DNA of 64,000 bases from Verrucomicrobiales bacterium (GTDB taxonomy: Bacteria > Verrucomicrobiota > Verrucomicrobiia > Verrucomicrobiales > DEV007), in assembly GCA_016795385.1 (NCBI GenBank), contig JAEUHI010000036.1:60421-124420 (forward strand). The letters run 5' to 3'. How positions within the stretch are numbered: position 1 is the first letter of the stretch; every line of letters begins with the position of its first letter. The notes under the pieces are model-generated. The model searched no databases, was not told where the DNA came from, and saw only the letters and a program-made list of their open reading frames with translations. This document shows, piece after piece, positions 39,462 to 48,160 of this stretch. A program made the position numbers and the translations under genes.

Positions 39462-39478
39462 TTCGCAAACTTTGCGAA
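39462..39478. promoter_or_regulatory. Perfect palindrome TTCGCAAA-C-TTTGCGAA
   Basis: An 8+8-nt perfect palindrome in the AT-rich part of the mscL-thiG spacer (39341-39505). The symmetry and one-base centre suit a dimeric repressor. It can also fold as a 6-bp hairpin 28 nt after the mscL stop. No convincing -10/-35 pair could be fixed next to it. Confidence 0.4.
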
Positions 39479-39505
39479 CAAATTTTAAAACTTTCTCAAA
39501 TTTGA

Positions 39506-39961
39506 TCAGGATTTCTGATTTTTCAGCAGATCCCGGATCTCGGTGAGGAGCAAAATGTCTTCGCTCGGGGCTGCGGGAGCGGGCGCTTCGGCGGGTTTTT
39601 CGAGCTTGCTCTTCAGGGCGGTCATGAATTTGTTGATCACGAGGAAGAGGACAAAGGCGAGGATGAGGAAGCTGATGAAAGAGGTAACGAAATTGCCATA
39701 GGTGAGCAGATTGACCCCCTCGATCAATTTCGCCTTTTCCAAAGGAGTTCTTTCGGGAACCTCACCGGCGAGAACGAGATACTGGTCGCTGAAATTCAAT
39801 CCACCCGGTGTGATTCGTCCGACGAGCGGCATGAACACATCATCGACGAGGCTTTTGACGACCGTGCCGAAGGCACCGCCGATTACGATGCCGACGGCCA
39901 TGTCGATGAGATTGCCCTTGAACGCGAATTCCTTGAAGTCCGAAATGAGTTTCTTGATCAT
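39506..39961 (-). CDS. mscL: Large-conductance mechanosensitive channel MscL
   Basis: A 151-residue channel that opens under hypo-osmotic stress. The N-terminal amphipathic helix plus TM1 reads 'DFKEFAFKGNLIDMAVGIVIGGAFGTVVKSLVDDVFMPLVG', and TM2 'NFVTSFISFLILAFVLFLVINKFMTAL'. The C terminus has an Ala/Pro linker (EKPAEAPAPAAPSED) and the usual helical bundle 'ILLLTEIRDLL'. Length is slightly above the ~136 residues of E. coli owing to the periplasmic loop. It forms an inner-membrane pentamer and is transcribed alone. Confidence 0.97.
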   Translation of the reverse strand: MIKKLISDFKEFAFKGNLIDMAVGIVIGGAFGTVVKSLVDDVFMPLVGRITPGGLNFSDQYLVLAGEVPERTPLEKAKLIEGVNLLTYGNFVTSFISFLILAFVLFLVINKFMTALKSKLEKPAEAPAPAAPSEDILLLTEIRDLLKNQKS

Positions 39962-40036
39962 AGCGGAGCGAGCTTGGCGAAAGGCCCGACGATCCGCAAG
40001 ACCGAATTGTTACCGGAAGAAAAAATTCCGGATGAG

Positions 40037-40747
40037 TCACTTCTCCCGCGCCCCACGGGGATCGTCGCCGTGGGCGAGAGCGCCGATGTAGGTGGCGAAC
40101 ATCTCGATCTCGTGGTCGGTGAGACTCCTCGTCTTCTCGACCATTTTCGATCCATACATGTCCCCCTCGGTCGCCCCGCGCCGGCCGCTGCGGAAATTCT
40201 GGAGCTGGCGTCGAAGATAGCTGCGGTTCAGCGAGATGAGCTGGGCGCTGTGGAAGACGATCTCGCCCTTGCCATTGTAGCGGTGGCACTCCATGCAGTC
40301 ATTCGCATAGCTGTAGCGCGCGGTCTCGAGATCAAAATCCGCCGGAGGCGGCTCGCTGAGGTGGATCGGCATCTCCGCAATGGTCACGGCCGCTTCGGAA
40401 ATTTGGGCGTCTGTCAGGGTCAGGGAAATGGCCCGCATCTGCTGCCCGGGGAGGTCCTCGGGATGAAAGCCCCTCGTCCCCGCGCGGAATTTCTTCACCT
40501 GTTCCTCGACATACCAGATCGGCAGTCCGGCGATGGAGGGACTGTGGAGTTCCTCCTTCCCCTCCCCGGCCGGTCCATGGCAGGCCGCGCAGACCTGGGC
40601 GTAGACGCCGACGGCTCCATCAGGCGCGGGGGCAGGCACCAACGCGGGGACGGGCGCCCCCGAATCCGCCTGCGGGACCTCCGCCTCGTCGCCGCAGCCG
40701 ACGAGCATGAGGGCGGTGACACCGCAGATCATTCCAAATCGCCTCAT
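40037..40747 (-). CDS. Diheme c-type cytochrome lipoprotein
   Basis: 236 residues with a lipobox (LMLVGC, Cys18), an Ala/Pro linker and two heme c motifs, CAACH (~57) and CMECH (~152). Each is followed by a Met-containing loop ('LPGQQMRAISL', 'DMYGSKMVEKTRSL'), the layout of cytochrome c4/c553-like electron carriers. It starts 4 nt after the DUF4340 stop, so it is the last gene of the Gld-type ABC operon. That is an odd partner for such a module. Confidence 0.9.
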   Translation of the reverse strand: MRRFGMICGVTALMLVGCGDEAEVPQADSGAPVPALVPAPAPDGAVGVYAQVCAACHGPAGEGKEELHSPSIAGLPIWYVEEQVKKFRAGTRGFHPEDLPGQQMRAISLTLTDAQISEAAVTIAEMPIHLSEPPPADFDLETARYSYANDCMECHRYNGKGEIVFHSAQLISLNRSYLRRQLQNFRSGRRGATEGDMYGSKMVEKTRSLTDHEIEMFATYIGALAHGDDPRGAREK

Positions 40748-40751
40748 CGGA

Positions 40752-42650
40752 TCAATTGGGTAAACGTGAAGTGGTGACGGGCATCATCAGGCCCTTGTAG
40801 GTATCCTCGTTCAGGAAAAAGACATCCGGGCTGCCGTCGAATCGCCCGAAATAGAGCCGGTCGGAGAAAGGCGCGATGCGGAGGACGTGGGTCGTATCGG
40901 TCGAATCGTTCGTGGCTCGGTCGAGCTCCTTCGTGACGATGGTGAAGACCACGCTCGGCTTTTCGAGTGCTTCGTAAGCCGGGCCGAGCGTGAGATACCA
41001 GCCCTCCGCCGTGAGCGATCCAAGTCGATCACGGAGGCGGCGGGCCGAGGGGATGTCGAGGCTGGCCGTGACATCGCCTCCGCTGCGCGAAGCCTCCCAC
41101 CGGTCTTCGCGATAAAAATAGTCGAGCTTCAGATTCTCATCCCCGGGTTTCTCGCGGGTGATCGAGACAAGGTGGATGGGATTGAAGGTGAGGACGTTCA
41201 GGGATTTCCACTTCACCGGATGCGTCGCGATGAGGTTGAGAAAGGTGGGATCCAGTTCATAAACGGAGGGTTCTCCCTCGAAGTTCGCGTAGAGTCGCTG
41301 CTCCTCGCCCTCCTTCCAACCGAGGTTCAAGGTGCGGATCATTTCCCGCGGCGGGCCGACCGTCCCATCGGCCTGTGGCTGGCCCGGGAATTTCATCTGG
41401 AAGAGCAGCCGTCGCTGCGGCGGAACGAGCCCGTATTGGACAAGGTCGGTCGGCTCGTCCGAGACGAATTTCTGGATCGCGGCCTCGTTCACCGCGTTCA
41501 CGAGGGCCCCGATTTCACCCGTGTTGGCCGGGACGAGTTTGTTCCCGATCACGACACGCCACGAGACATTGGGGCCGCTCCGCTCGGCGCGGAGATCGAC
41601 GAGGGGATCGAGGCGGCTCTGGATCTTGATCGACTCGATGTATTCCGGCGCGAGACGTGCGAGGGTGCGATCGCGGAGATCGTTCGGCGATTTCGGCATC
41701 CGGGTGAGGAAATCGCTCTTCAGCCGATAAACGGCGGGACGATCCGAGGCGCGCGCTTCGAGGAGGGGACGCCCATCCTCCGCCTTGCCGACTTCGTGAA
41801 GATACAGGGTGAGCGGCTGCGGGATGCCGTAAACCTGCACTTGGAAAACCGCCGCCCCTTCGGGCAAGGGATTGGGGATCTCCTCCGCGGCGGCCGCGCC
41901 CTTCACGACCTCCTCGATCTGCAGGGAGCCGAGGGAGGTGAGCAGTTCATCCATCGCCTCGCGGTCCGCCCAGCTCACGAGCGGCGACGCGAGCGCCCAA
42001 TCCTGCTGCGGCGGGGTGATGCGGCGTTGCAGGGCCATCTCGCCGGACGCCTGGCGGATCACGACCTGCACGACGGCCCCGACCGGAGCGGAAAGGAGTC
42101 GCCGATCGCGCATCGCCTCAAGAGGACTCTCGATCCACGGACGTGGATTGCCATCGACCACGAAGGTGCCGGGATCGCCGGTATCGCGGCGCGCATAGAG
42201 CGAACCGGTGCGCGGAGCCTCCACGCCGAGGATGAGGGATTCCTTCACCGGAGCGATCCCCTCGCCCCCAGCTCCCGAGAGCGTGACGCGGATCGATTGA
42301 TCCCCCGTGATCCCGAGCGGCGTCGGGTCGGGCGTTTCGCCCGAAGCCTCGAGGTCTTCGACGATGCCAAGGTGATTGAGCCGGTCGAGCAAGGCGAGTA
42401 CGAGAGTGGCGTCGACCCGATCCTGCTCCGGTTCGGTGAAGAACCACGCCCCATTGCTCTTTTTCATCACCACCTTGGCGACACCCCGCTCGACGACGAT
42501 CTCGTCGATGGCCTCGGGCTCGAACCGGACCAGCACCTTCGCCAGCTCGGCGGCGCGTTTGCCCGAGGCGGGCTTTTCATCGACGCGATGGATGACACCG
42601 GCAAGCGCGAGCGCGGTCGCTCCGAGGATGGCGGTGGTGGTGAGTCTCAT
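40752..42650 (-). CDS. DUF4340 domain protein
   Basis: 632 residues from the ATG at 42650 (MRLTTTAILGATALALAG, one N-terminal membrane anchor). The rest is a large extracytoplasmic beta-rich protein with DUF4340 phrases: 'DEIVVERGVAKVVMKKSNGAWFFTEPEQDRVDATLVLALLDRL' and later repeats such as 'RPAVYRLKSDFLTRMPKSPNDLRDRTLARL'. DUF4340 proteins regularly accompany GldG/ABC-2 modules, and function is unknown. It starts 22 nt after gldG-like and is followed by the diheme cytochrome. Confidence 0.88.
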   Translation of the reverse strand: MRLTTTAILGATALALAGVIHRVDEKPASGKRAAELAKVLVRFEPEAIDEIVVERGVAKVVMKKSNGAWFFTEPEQDRVDATLVLALLDRLNHLGIVEDLEASGETPDPTPLGITGDQSIRVTLSGAGGEGIAPVKESLILGVEAPRTGSLYARRDTGDPGTFVVDGNPRPWIESPLEAMRDRRLLSAPVGAVVQVVIRQASGEMALQRRITPPQQDWALASPLVSWADREAMDELLTSLGSLQIEEVVKGAAAAEEIPNPLPEGAAVFQVQVYGIPQPLTLYLHEVGKAEDGRPLLEARASDRPAVYRLKSDFLTRMPKSPNDLRDRTLARLAPEYIESIKIQSRLDPLVDLRAERSGPNVSWRVVIGNKLVPANTGEIGALVNAVNEAAIQKFVSDEPTDLVQYGLVPPQRRLLFQMKFPGQPQADGTVGPPREMIRTLNLGWKEGEEQRLYANFEGEPSVYELDPTFLNLIATHPVKWKSLNVLTFNPIHLVSITREKPGDENLKLDYFYREDRWEASRSGGDVTASLDIPSARRLRDRLGSLTAEGWYLTLGPAYEALEKPSVVFTIVTKELDRATNDSTDTTHVLRIAPFSDRLYFGRFDGSPDVFFLNEDTYKGLMMPVTTSRLPN

Positions 42651-42672
42651 GTCGGAAAAGTCGGTATGCTCC

Positions 42673-44196
42673 TCAGGCACGGCGGCGCAGCCAAACGAGT
42701 CCGCCGGCGATGAGGGCGAGCCCCGGCAGCACGAGGATGAGGAGGGTTTGCAGCAGCGCGACCTTGTCAGGCGCGACGCTGAGGGTGAACACGGTGGGAC
42801 GGCGGGGCGAGATGCCGACGAGGGCCTCGCGGTTCATCACCCAGTTGAGCGAGGCCATCGTGAAATCGGCCGCGACCTGCGAGGTCTGGCCGGTCGGCGA
42901 GATGAGATTGGCGTTGCCCACCACGACGAGGCGCGAAGAGCCCTGCGCCAAGGCCGGATCCCCCGGCATGCCCTTCTCCACCGCGGCGGCGGCGTAGACC
43001 GGATCGGGCTGGCCGTGGTCGAGCGAGGGATTGAAGGAAACCTCCTCGGTCTGGTAGTCCGTCTCGCCCCAGAAGCCCGAGGCCGCGATCATCAGCGGGA
43101 TCGGACGGATGTTTTCGGAGAGGAGGAGATCATCGCCCTCCAGCACCTCGATCGACTGCGTCTGTCCCGGCAGGGTCAGGGAGAGGGCGGCGCGGTCGCG
43201 GTTCGGTCCGGGTCCCGGCATCAGCGAGACGGGAACGTCGAAGGACTTGCGCGCGGTCACTCCGGGAATGCTCACGACGCTGAGGACGCGATCGGCCCGC
43301 GGAGCGACGCCATGCTCGCGGAGAAGAGAATTCAGCTTCGGCGTGGCGGCCGACGGATCGAGAAAAATCACGAGACCACCGCGGCGGCTCTCCCAGAAAT
43401 CGCGGACGAGAGCCAGCTCGCGTTCGGTGAGATCCTCGGTATTGCCCGCGAAAAAGAGCACATCGGCGTCCTCCGGGATGGCCTCGCGTCCCTCGAGGAC
43501 GAGCCCCTCGAGACGCGCGTTCTGCGCGTTGGCGAGCGGCTGGATCTGCTCGGCGATCTTCACGAGATCCTCGGCCCGGCGGTCACCGGTGAGGAGATAG
43601 ATCTTGCGCTGGCGTTGTTCGGTCACCTCGAGGAGAGCGGCGGTCATCACCTCTTCGCCTTTGAAATCGAGGACGACGCCCGAGGACGCATCGCGGTTCA
43701 CGAGATCCTCCGCCGGGATCGTGCGGACGCGGTCGTTTTCACCGATGATCACGATCTGGTCGCCGGTGAATTCGATGCCATATCGGTCGCGCAACTCGGC
43801 GATGCGGCTGCGACTGCGGCTCAGATCGAGATACTCCGCCACGACCTGGTCGCCGCCGAGACGGTCGTATTCGCCGACGAGACCCTTCGCCTCGGAGTAA
43901 AGTTCGGCATTGCCCGTGAACGCCATGACGAGGCGCACCTCCGCGCCGAGTTCGCCGAGGACCTGCCGGGTCGTCTCCGAGACGGTGAAGCGCCCGTTCT
44001 GCGTTAGATCCCACGCCGTGTGGCGGCGGCAGCTCAGGTAGTTGAGTTGGAAAAACACGACCACGGCGAGGATCACCTGCACCAGGACGATCAAGGCCGT
44101 CCTCCCCCGCTCCAGCGAGCGCCGCGCGCCCGACCACGACGCGACACCGGATCGGCGCGAACGTGGGGTAGAGGTCGTTTTGTCGGGCTTGGCCAT
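42673..44196 (-). CDS. GldG-like ABC auxiliary protein
   Basis: 507 residues with an N-terminal TM helix ('TALIVLVQVILAVVVFFQLNYL') and a C-terminal one ('LLQTLLILVLPGLALIAGGLVWLRRR'). Between is the GldG/ABC-type uncharacterised extracytoplasmic domain: 'HTAWDLTQNGRFTVSETTRQVLGELGAEVRLVMAF', 'YGIEFTGDQIVIIG', 'IFLDPSAATPKLNSLLREHGV'. In Bacteroidota such proteins belong to a gliding-associated transporter; here gliding is not implied. It lies between the ABC-2 permease and DUF4340 genes. Confidence 0.9.
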   Translation of the reverse strand: MAKPDKTTSTPRSRRSGVASWSGARRSLERGRTALIVLVQVILAVVVFFQLNYLSCRRHTAWDLTQNGRFTVSETTRQVLGELGAEVRLVMAFTGNAELYSEAKGLVGEYDRLGGDQVVAEYLDLSRSRSRIAELRDRYGIEFTGDQIVIIGENDRVRTIPAEDLVNRDASSGVVLDFKGEEVMTAALLEVTEQRQRKIYLLTGDRRAEDLVKIAEQIQPLANAQNARLEGLVLEGREAIPEDADVLFFAGNTEDLTERELALVRDFWESRRGGLVIFLDPSAATPKLNSLLREHGVAPRADRVLSVVSIPGVTARKSFDVPVSLMPGPGPNRDRAALSLTLPGQTQSIEVLEGDDLLLSENIRPIPLMIAASGFWGETDYQTEEVSFNPSLDHGQPDPVYAAAAVEKGMPGDPALAQGSSRLVVVGNANLISPTGQTSQVAADFTMASLNWVMNREALVGISPRRPTVFTLSVAPDKVALLQTLLILVLPGLALIAGGLVWLRRRA

Positions 44197-44211
44197 GGGT
44201 CGGTAGAGGGA

Positions 44212-44967
44212 TCAGGCCCGCCACTTGCGGGATTCGAGGACCTGGTGCGTCATCGAGAGGAGCAGCACGCTGAAGGTGAGATAATAGACGATGGGACGGC
44301 TGTCGATGAGTCCCTCGGCGAGCACGTTCATGTGTTCCGTCGTCGAGAAATAGGACATCGCGTCGGACCAGACCGATCCCGTCACCATTCCGAAATTCTG
44401 CAGGAAGCCGAGGAAGTAGTGCAGCATCACGAAAACGAAGGTGAGCATCGCGGCGATCAGCGGATTCGCCGTCAAGGAAGAGGCGAGCGTGCCGATCGAG
44501 ACGTGGAAGGCGCCGATCAGCGACAGCCCCAGCAGACTGCCCCAGACCGCCCCCGGCTGGAATGCCGCGGCCTCTCCTGTCACCAGACGAAAGAGCGGGA
44601 AAAAGGCGAAGACCGGCAGCAGCAGCACGAGATACACCGCCACCGCCGCGGCATATTTCGCGAGGACGACCTCCGCGGTCCGCACCGGCGCAGTGAGGAG
44701 GCCCTCGATCGTGCCCATTTTCCGCTCATCGGCGAAAAGCCGCATCGTGATGAGCGGGAAGAGAATGAGGAATCCCATCCAGAACCAGCCCGACCCGAAG
44801 AGGTTGTGGATGAGGCTGCGCTGGCTCGCCTGCAACTGCATCGCCCGCACCATGCTGACAAAAAGCCACCCGTTCAAGAAGGTGAAGAGCGCCATGATGA
44901 CATAAGCCATCGGCGAGAGAAAAAAGGATCTCAATTCCTTGAAAAAGAGGATGGAGAAGGGGCGCAT
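44212..44967 (-). CDS. ABC-2 type permease (GldF-like)
   Basis: 251 residues from the ATG at 44967, with about six membrane helices. 'FFKELRSFFLSPMAYVIMALFTFLNGWLF' is the typical N-terminal segment of this permease group; 'FPLITMRLFADERKMGTIEGLLTAPVRTAEVVLAKY' is the conserved cytoplasmic coupling loop. It follows the ATPase gene by 86 nt containing the ACCTTTT repeats and a GGGGCC hairpin. It forms the membrane part of the module with the ATPase and the GldG-like protein. Confidence 0.92.
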   Translation of the reverse strand: MRPFSILFFKELRSFFLSPMAYVIMALFTFLNGWLFVSMVRAMQLQASQRSLIHNLFGSGWFWMGFLILFPLITMRLFADERKMGTIEGLLTAPVRTAEVVLAKYAAAVAVYLVLLLPVFAFFPLFRLVTGEAAAFQPGAVWGSLLGLSLIGAFHVSIGTLASSLTANPLIAAMLTFVFVMLHYFLGFLQNFGMVTGSVWSDAMSYFSTTEHMNVLAEGLIDSRPIVYYLTFSVLLLSMTHQVLESRKWRA

Positions 44968-44975
44968 GCCGGATC

Positions 44976-45022
44976 GGGGCCGAAGGCCCCGGTAAAAGGT
45001 GGGAAGGTAAAAGGTAAAAGGT
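44976..45022 (-). promoter_or_regulatory. ACCTTTT repeats plus GC hairpin before the permease start
   Basis: On the minus strand, degenerate ACCTTTT repeats (45022-44991) lead into the perfect hairpin GGGGCCTTCGGCCCC (44990-44976), 8 nt before the permease ATG. Order and orientation match the element at 3321-3372. It may lower translation of the permease relative to the ATPase. Confidence 0.4.
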
Positions 45023-45053
45023 ATCTTGCGAGAAGCGCGCGGAGCAAACAGGG

Positions 45054-46013
45054 TCAAGTCTTCGACTCGACAGGGTCGGATGGAGTCTCTTCTTTCAACA
45101 AATCCACGAAGGCATCTTCGAGCGAGGCGGCGCGGCTGGAGAGCTCGCGGACTTTCCAGCCTTCCTTCAGGGCGAGTTCGTGGACGGCCTCGCGCACGTC
45201 GCTCTGCGGATCGGTGGTGAGGGAAAAGCTCGTCCATCCATCGCGATCCTCGCTCGGGTTGACCTCCTTCACTCCGGCGATCGCGGCGAGCCGGGCCGCG
45301 GCGGTGGCGGGAGCTTTTGCTTCGAGAAGGACGGCCCCGGGACGGCGCAGCCGACGGATGAGATTGCGCGGCGAGTCGGAGGCCTTGATCGTGCCACGGT
45401 CGATGATGATGACGCGGCCACAGGTCATTTCCACCTCCGAAAGGATGTGCGTGGAGATGAGAATGGTGTGCCGCTCGCCGAGCTCGCGGATGAGATTGCG
45501 CGATTGTCGGATCTGCCCGGGATCGAGACCGTTGGTCGGTTCATCGAGGATGAGCAGCTCGGGCTTGTGGACGAGGGCATCGGCGAGACCGACCCGCTGC
45601 CGGTATCCTTTGGAAAGGGTCGAGATCATCTTGCGCTCCACCGCCGTGAGGCTGCACGTCTCCATCGCCTCCCCCACGGCACCACGGCTCGCGCGATGCC
45701 CGATCCCCTTCAGACGGGCGCGGAAACGCAGATACTCCCCCACCCGCATGTCGGGATAGAGCGGCACGTTTTCCGGCATGTAGCCGATGCGGCGCCGCAC
45801 CTCGACGGAGTCCTCGTAAATGTCGTAGCCGGCCACCGTCGCGGTCCCTTCGGTGGCGGAAAGGAAACAGGTGAGCATGCGCAGCGTCGTACTCTTGCCC
45901 GCCCCATTGGGCCCGAGGAAACCCACGATCTCCCCTTTTCCCACCTCGAAGGAAATGCGATCGACGGCGGTGCGTCCGGCGTAGCGCTTGGTGAGGTGGC
46001 GGGCTTCGATCAT
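45054..46013 (-). CDS. ABC-2 type transporter ATPase (GldA-like)
   Basis: A 319-residue ATPase with Walker A GPNGAGKST (34-42), signature 'LSKGYRQRVGLADAL', Walker B 'LLILDEPTNGLDP' and H-loop 'ISTHILSEV'. The C-terminal ~90 residues are the DrrA/CcmA-like extension. It heads the operon ATPase, permease, GldG-like, DUF4340, diheme cytochrome. It starts 18 nt after the rodA stop, so it may also be read through from the rodA unit. Substrate unknown. Confidence 0.94.
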   Translation of the reverse strand: MIEARHLTKRYAGRTAVDRISFEVGKGEIVGFLGPNGAGKSTTLRMLTCFLSATEGTATVAGYDIYEDSVEVRRRIGYMPENVPLYPDMRVGEYLRFRARLKGIGHRASRGAVGEAMETCSLTAVERKMISTLSKGYRQRVGLADALVHKPELLILDEPTNGLDPGQIRQSRNLIRELGERHTILISTHILSEVEMTCGRVIIIDRGTIKASDSPRNLIRRLRRPGAVLLEAKAPATAAARLAAIAGVKEVNPSEDRDGWTSFSLTTDPQSDVREAVHELALKEGWKVRELSSRAASLEDAFVDLLKEETPSDPVESKT

Positions 46014-46031
46014 GCGGGGGGGATGGGAACC

Positions 46032-47213
46032 TCAGTCAAGGTGCTCGATGCGCAACTGCGGTTTCGGTTTCGCCGCCTCGGGATCGATGCGATGCACCCA
46101 GACACTCTGCACCATACCCAGGAGGAAGAAGGTGACCACGGTGAAGGTCCCCCCGTAGCTGATCAGCGGCAGGGGGATCCCCGTGATCGGCATGATGAGC
46201 AGGTTCATCCCCACATTCTGATAAATGTGCGCGAAGAGCAATCCGACGACCCCCACGACGAGGAGACGGCCCATGAGATCGCGGCTGTAGAAGGCGACGT
46301 AGAGCGCCTGCATCAGGAGCAGGAGGAAGCCCCCGAGCATGAGGAGGCTGCCGCGGAATCCCCAGATCTCGGCGAGCACGGGAAAGATGAAGTCGTTGAT
46401 GGCCGTGTCGGGCGAGATGAAGCCCTTGTGATTGACGGTCTCGGGATTTTTGAAACCCTTCCCTCCCCAACCTCCGCTGCCGATCGCGAGGAGGTTGTTG
46501 TAGGCGCTGTAGGCCTCGGCGAGGATGTTCACCTTCTTGCCCTGCAGCATCTCGATCTGCGTCGTGATCCGCTTTTTCTGGTAATCCTTCAGCCCGAAGA
46601 AGAAGGCGAAGGGCAGGAACATCGTCACACAGAGCACGATCGTGGCGAGGTAGCGGATCGGGATGTTGCCGATCAGCACCATCGCTCCGTAGACGGGCAC
46701 CCAGACGATGGCGGAGCCGAAGTCACCCTGCAGGAGCACGAAGGCGAACGGCACGAGGGCGATGAAGCCCGTCACGAAGAGACGGATGAACGGGCTGCGG
46801 AAAACGGGATGCAGCTTGTGGAGCGAGCTGATCGCAAACGCCAGGACGATGAGTCCACCGGCGATGGCGAGCTGCGAGGGCTGGATGAGGATCACGCCGA
46901 GATCGAGCCAGGCCCGCGTGCCGTTGATCTCCGTGCCGAAGAACGTCGTGAAGATGAGCAGTCCCGTGGCGATCAGGTAGAAGGGAATGCCGAGGTAACG
47001 GATCCACTTGTAGTCGATGAGGCTGGCGGCGAAAAAGAAGACCAGTCCGAGCAGCATCCAGTAGACCTGCTCGCGCCATTTCGTGGCCAGGCCCGCCTCC
47101 TCGCGCATCCAGCAGGCGCTGTAGATCGCGAAGATTCCGAAAATGGCCAGGGCGATGATATTGGCGAAGAGCAGCCAATTCATTCCCAGGAATTTTCGGA
47201 AGAGCGGGGTCAT
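46032..47213 (-). CDS. rodA: Rod-shape SEDS protein RodA (peptidoglycan polymerase)
   Basis: 393 residues from the ATG at 47213, with about ten membrane helices. The SEDS signatures are 'KATxW'-equivalent 'GTRAWLDLGVILIQPSQLAI', 'LLQGDFGSAIVWVPVYG' (Asp-Phe-Gly) and 'QNVGMNLLIMPITGIPLPLISYGGTF'. The last phrase (PITGIPLPLISYGG) separates RodA from FtsW. It polymerises lateral-wall glycan with a class B PBP, which is not adjacent. It starts 13 nt after the stop of the degenerate ABC-ATPase gene, implying co-transcription. Confidence 0.94.
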   Translation of the reverse strand: MTPLFRKFLGMNWLLFANIIALAIFGIFAIYSACWMREEAGLATKWREQVYWMLLGLVFFFAASLIDYKWIRYLGIPFYLIATGLLIFTTFFGTEINGTRAWLDLGVILIQPSQLAIAGGLIVLAFAISSLHKLHPVFRSPFIRLFVTGFIALVPFAFVLLQGDFGSAIVWVPVYGAMVLIGNIPIRYLATIVLCVTMFLPFAFFFGLKDYQKKRITTQIEMLQGKKVNILAEAYSAYNNLLAIGSGGWGGKGFKNPETVNHKGFISPDTAINDFIFPVLAEIWGFRGSLLMLGGFLLLLMQALYVAFYSRDLMGRLLVVGVVGLLFAHIYQNVGMNLLIMPITGIPLPLISYGGTFTVVTFFLLGMVQSVWVHRIDPEAAKPKPQLRIEHLD

Positions 47214-47226
47214 GGTCGATTCGGGC

Positions 47227-48057
47227 TCAGGCCGCGGCAGCGACGAGTCGGCGGGTGTGATCGTGGGCGGGACGACTGACCACCTGGGTCGCCGGACCGG
47301 ACTCGACGAGACGCCCGCGATGGAGCACGCCGATATCATCACCCAAGAGATGAGCCACCGCAAGATCATCGGTGAGAACGAGCAAGGTCAGCCGGAACTC
47401 CTCGCGGAGATGGCGCACCCGGTTGCAGAGTTCGGCCCGCTGCACCGCGTCGAGCCCTTCGGTGATGCCCTGGCAGATCAGCAGCTCGGGCCCGGGGAGA
47501 AGGGCGCGGGCGAGAGCGACCTGCTGCCGCTCCACCTCATCCAGCTCGGAAGGATAAAGATCCTGCACCGCCTCCGGCAGACCACAGGCGATCATCACCG
47601 AGTCAACGAGACGGGCCCGCTCTTCGCGCGAAGCACGGCGACACCACACCGCGAGGACCTCGCGGAACGCCTCGCGCACCGTGAGGGCGGCGGGCAACTG
47701 GCCGTAGGACTCGGGGAAGACGGCCTGGATCCGCTTCCGCACCGCGCGGAATCGCTGGAGGTCGAAAGTCAGCACCGGGATCCCCGCAAAGGTCACTGAT
47801 CCCGCGGCGGCGGGGCCGATCTTCAACAAAGCCGCGGCCAGGGCAAAATGGGCCTCGCGATCTTCACCGACGAGGGCATAAGAACGTCGCTTTTGCACGG
47901 TGAAGGAGAGATCCTCGAGGAGGACGCGCTCCTCGCGCCGGCGACGCCATCCCCGGCCCGCCGTCTCGCGGATCAGCTTCAGGTCCTCGACGACGAGGAA
48001 GTCGAGCGCTCCGAGAGCGCTCGAGGGCAGGGATTCCTTGTTATCATCCAGGGGCAT
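47227..48057 (-). CDS. Degenerate ABC-ATPase-like protein (OppF/DppD fold, catalytic motifs lost)
   Basis: 276 residues from the ATG at 48057 (a GTG two codons earlier is possible). Overall alignment to oligopeptide-type ATPases is clear through the whole domain ('RAVRKRIQAVFPESYGQLPAALTVREAFREVL', 'GLPEAVQDLYPSEL', 'HRGRLVESGPATQVVSRPAHDHTRRLVAA'). Yet Walker A reads GEDREAHFA (no Lys), the Q-loop Gln is Pro, the LSGGQ is LDEVERQ, Walker B Asp-Glu is Gln-Gly (LLICQGITEGLD), and the H-loop His is Asp (LTDDLAVA). The frame is uninterrupted and codon use is normal, so it looks maintained rather than decaying. ATP hydrolysis is unlikely. It is 13 nt upstream of rodA. Confidence 0.8.
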   Translation of the reverse strand: MPLDDNKESLPSSALGALDFLVVEDLKLIRETAGRGWRRRREERVLLEDLSFTVQKRRSYALVGEDREAHFALAAALLKIGPAAAGSVTFAGIPVLTFDLQRFRAVRKRIQAVFPESYGQLPAALTVREAFREVLAVWCRRASREERARLVDSVMIACGLPEAVQDLYPSELDEVERQQVALARALLPGPELLICQGITEGLDAVQRAELCNRVRHLREEFRLTLLVLTDDLAVAHLLGDDIGVLHRGRLVESGPATQVVSRPAHDHTRRLVAAAA

Positions 48058-48160
48058 GGCCACCCGAGTCTAATCCCACCAGAGCGGGAGGGAAAGTAAA
48101 GAGATCCGTAATAATCTCCCCGAATCTGTGCAAAATGGCGTCCCGGAGGGACGAAAGAAG

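Noticed and set aside
39231..39505. TPP riboswitch upstream of thiG
   Set aside because: The conserved CUGAGA and ACCUGAUC-type thi-box elements are not present on the minus strand. Only a plain hairpin terminator is visible.
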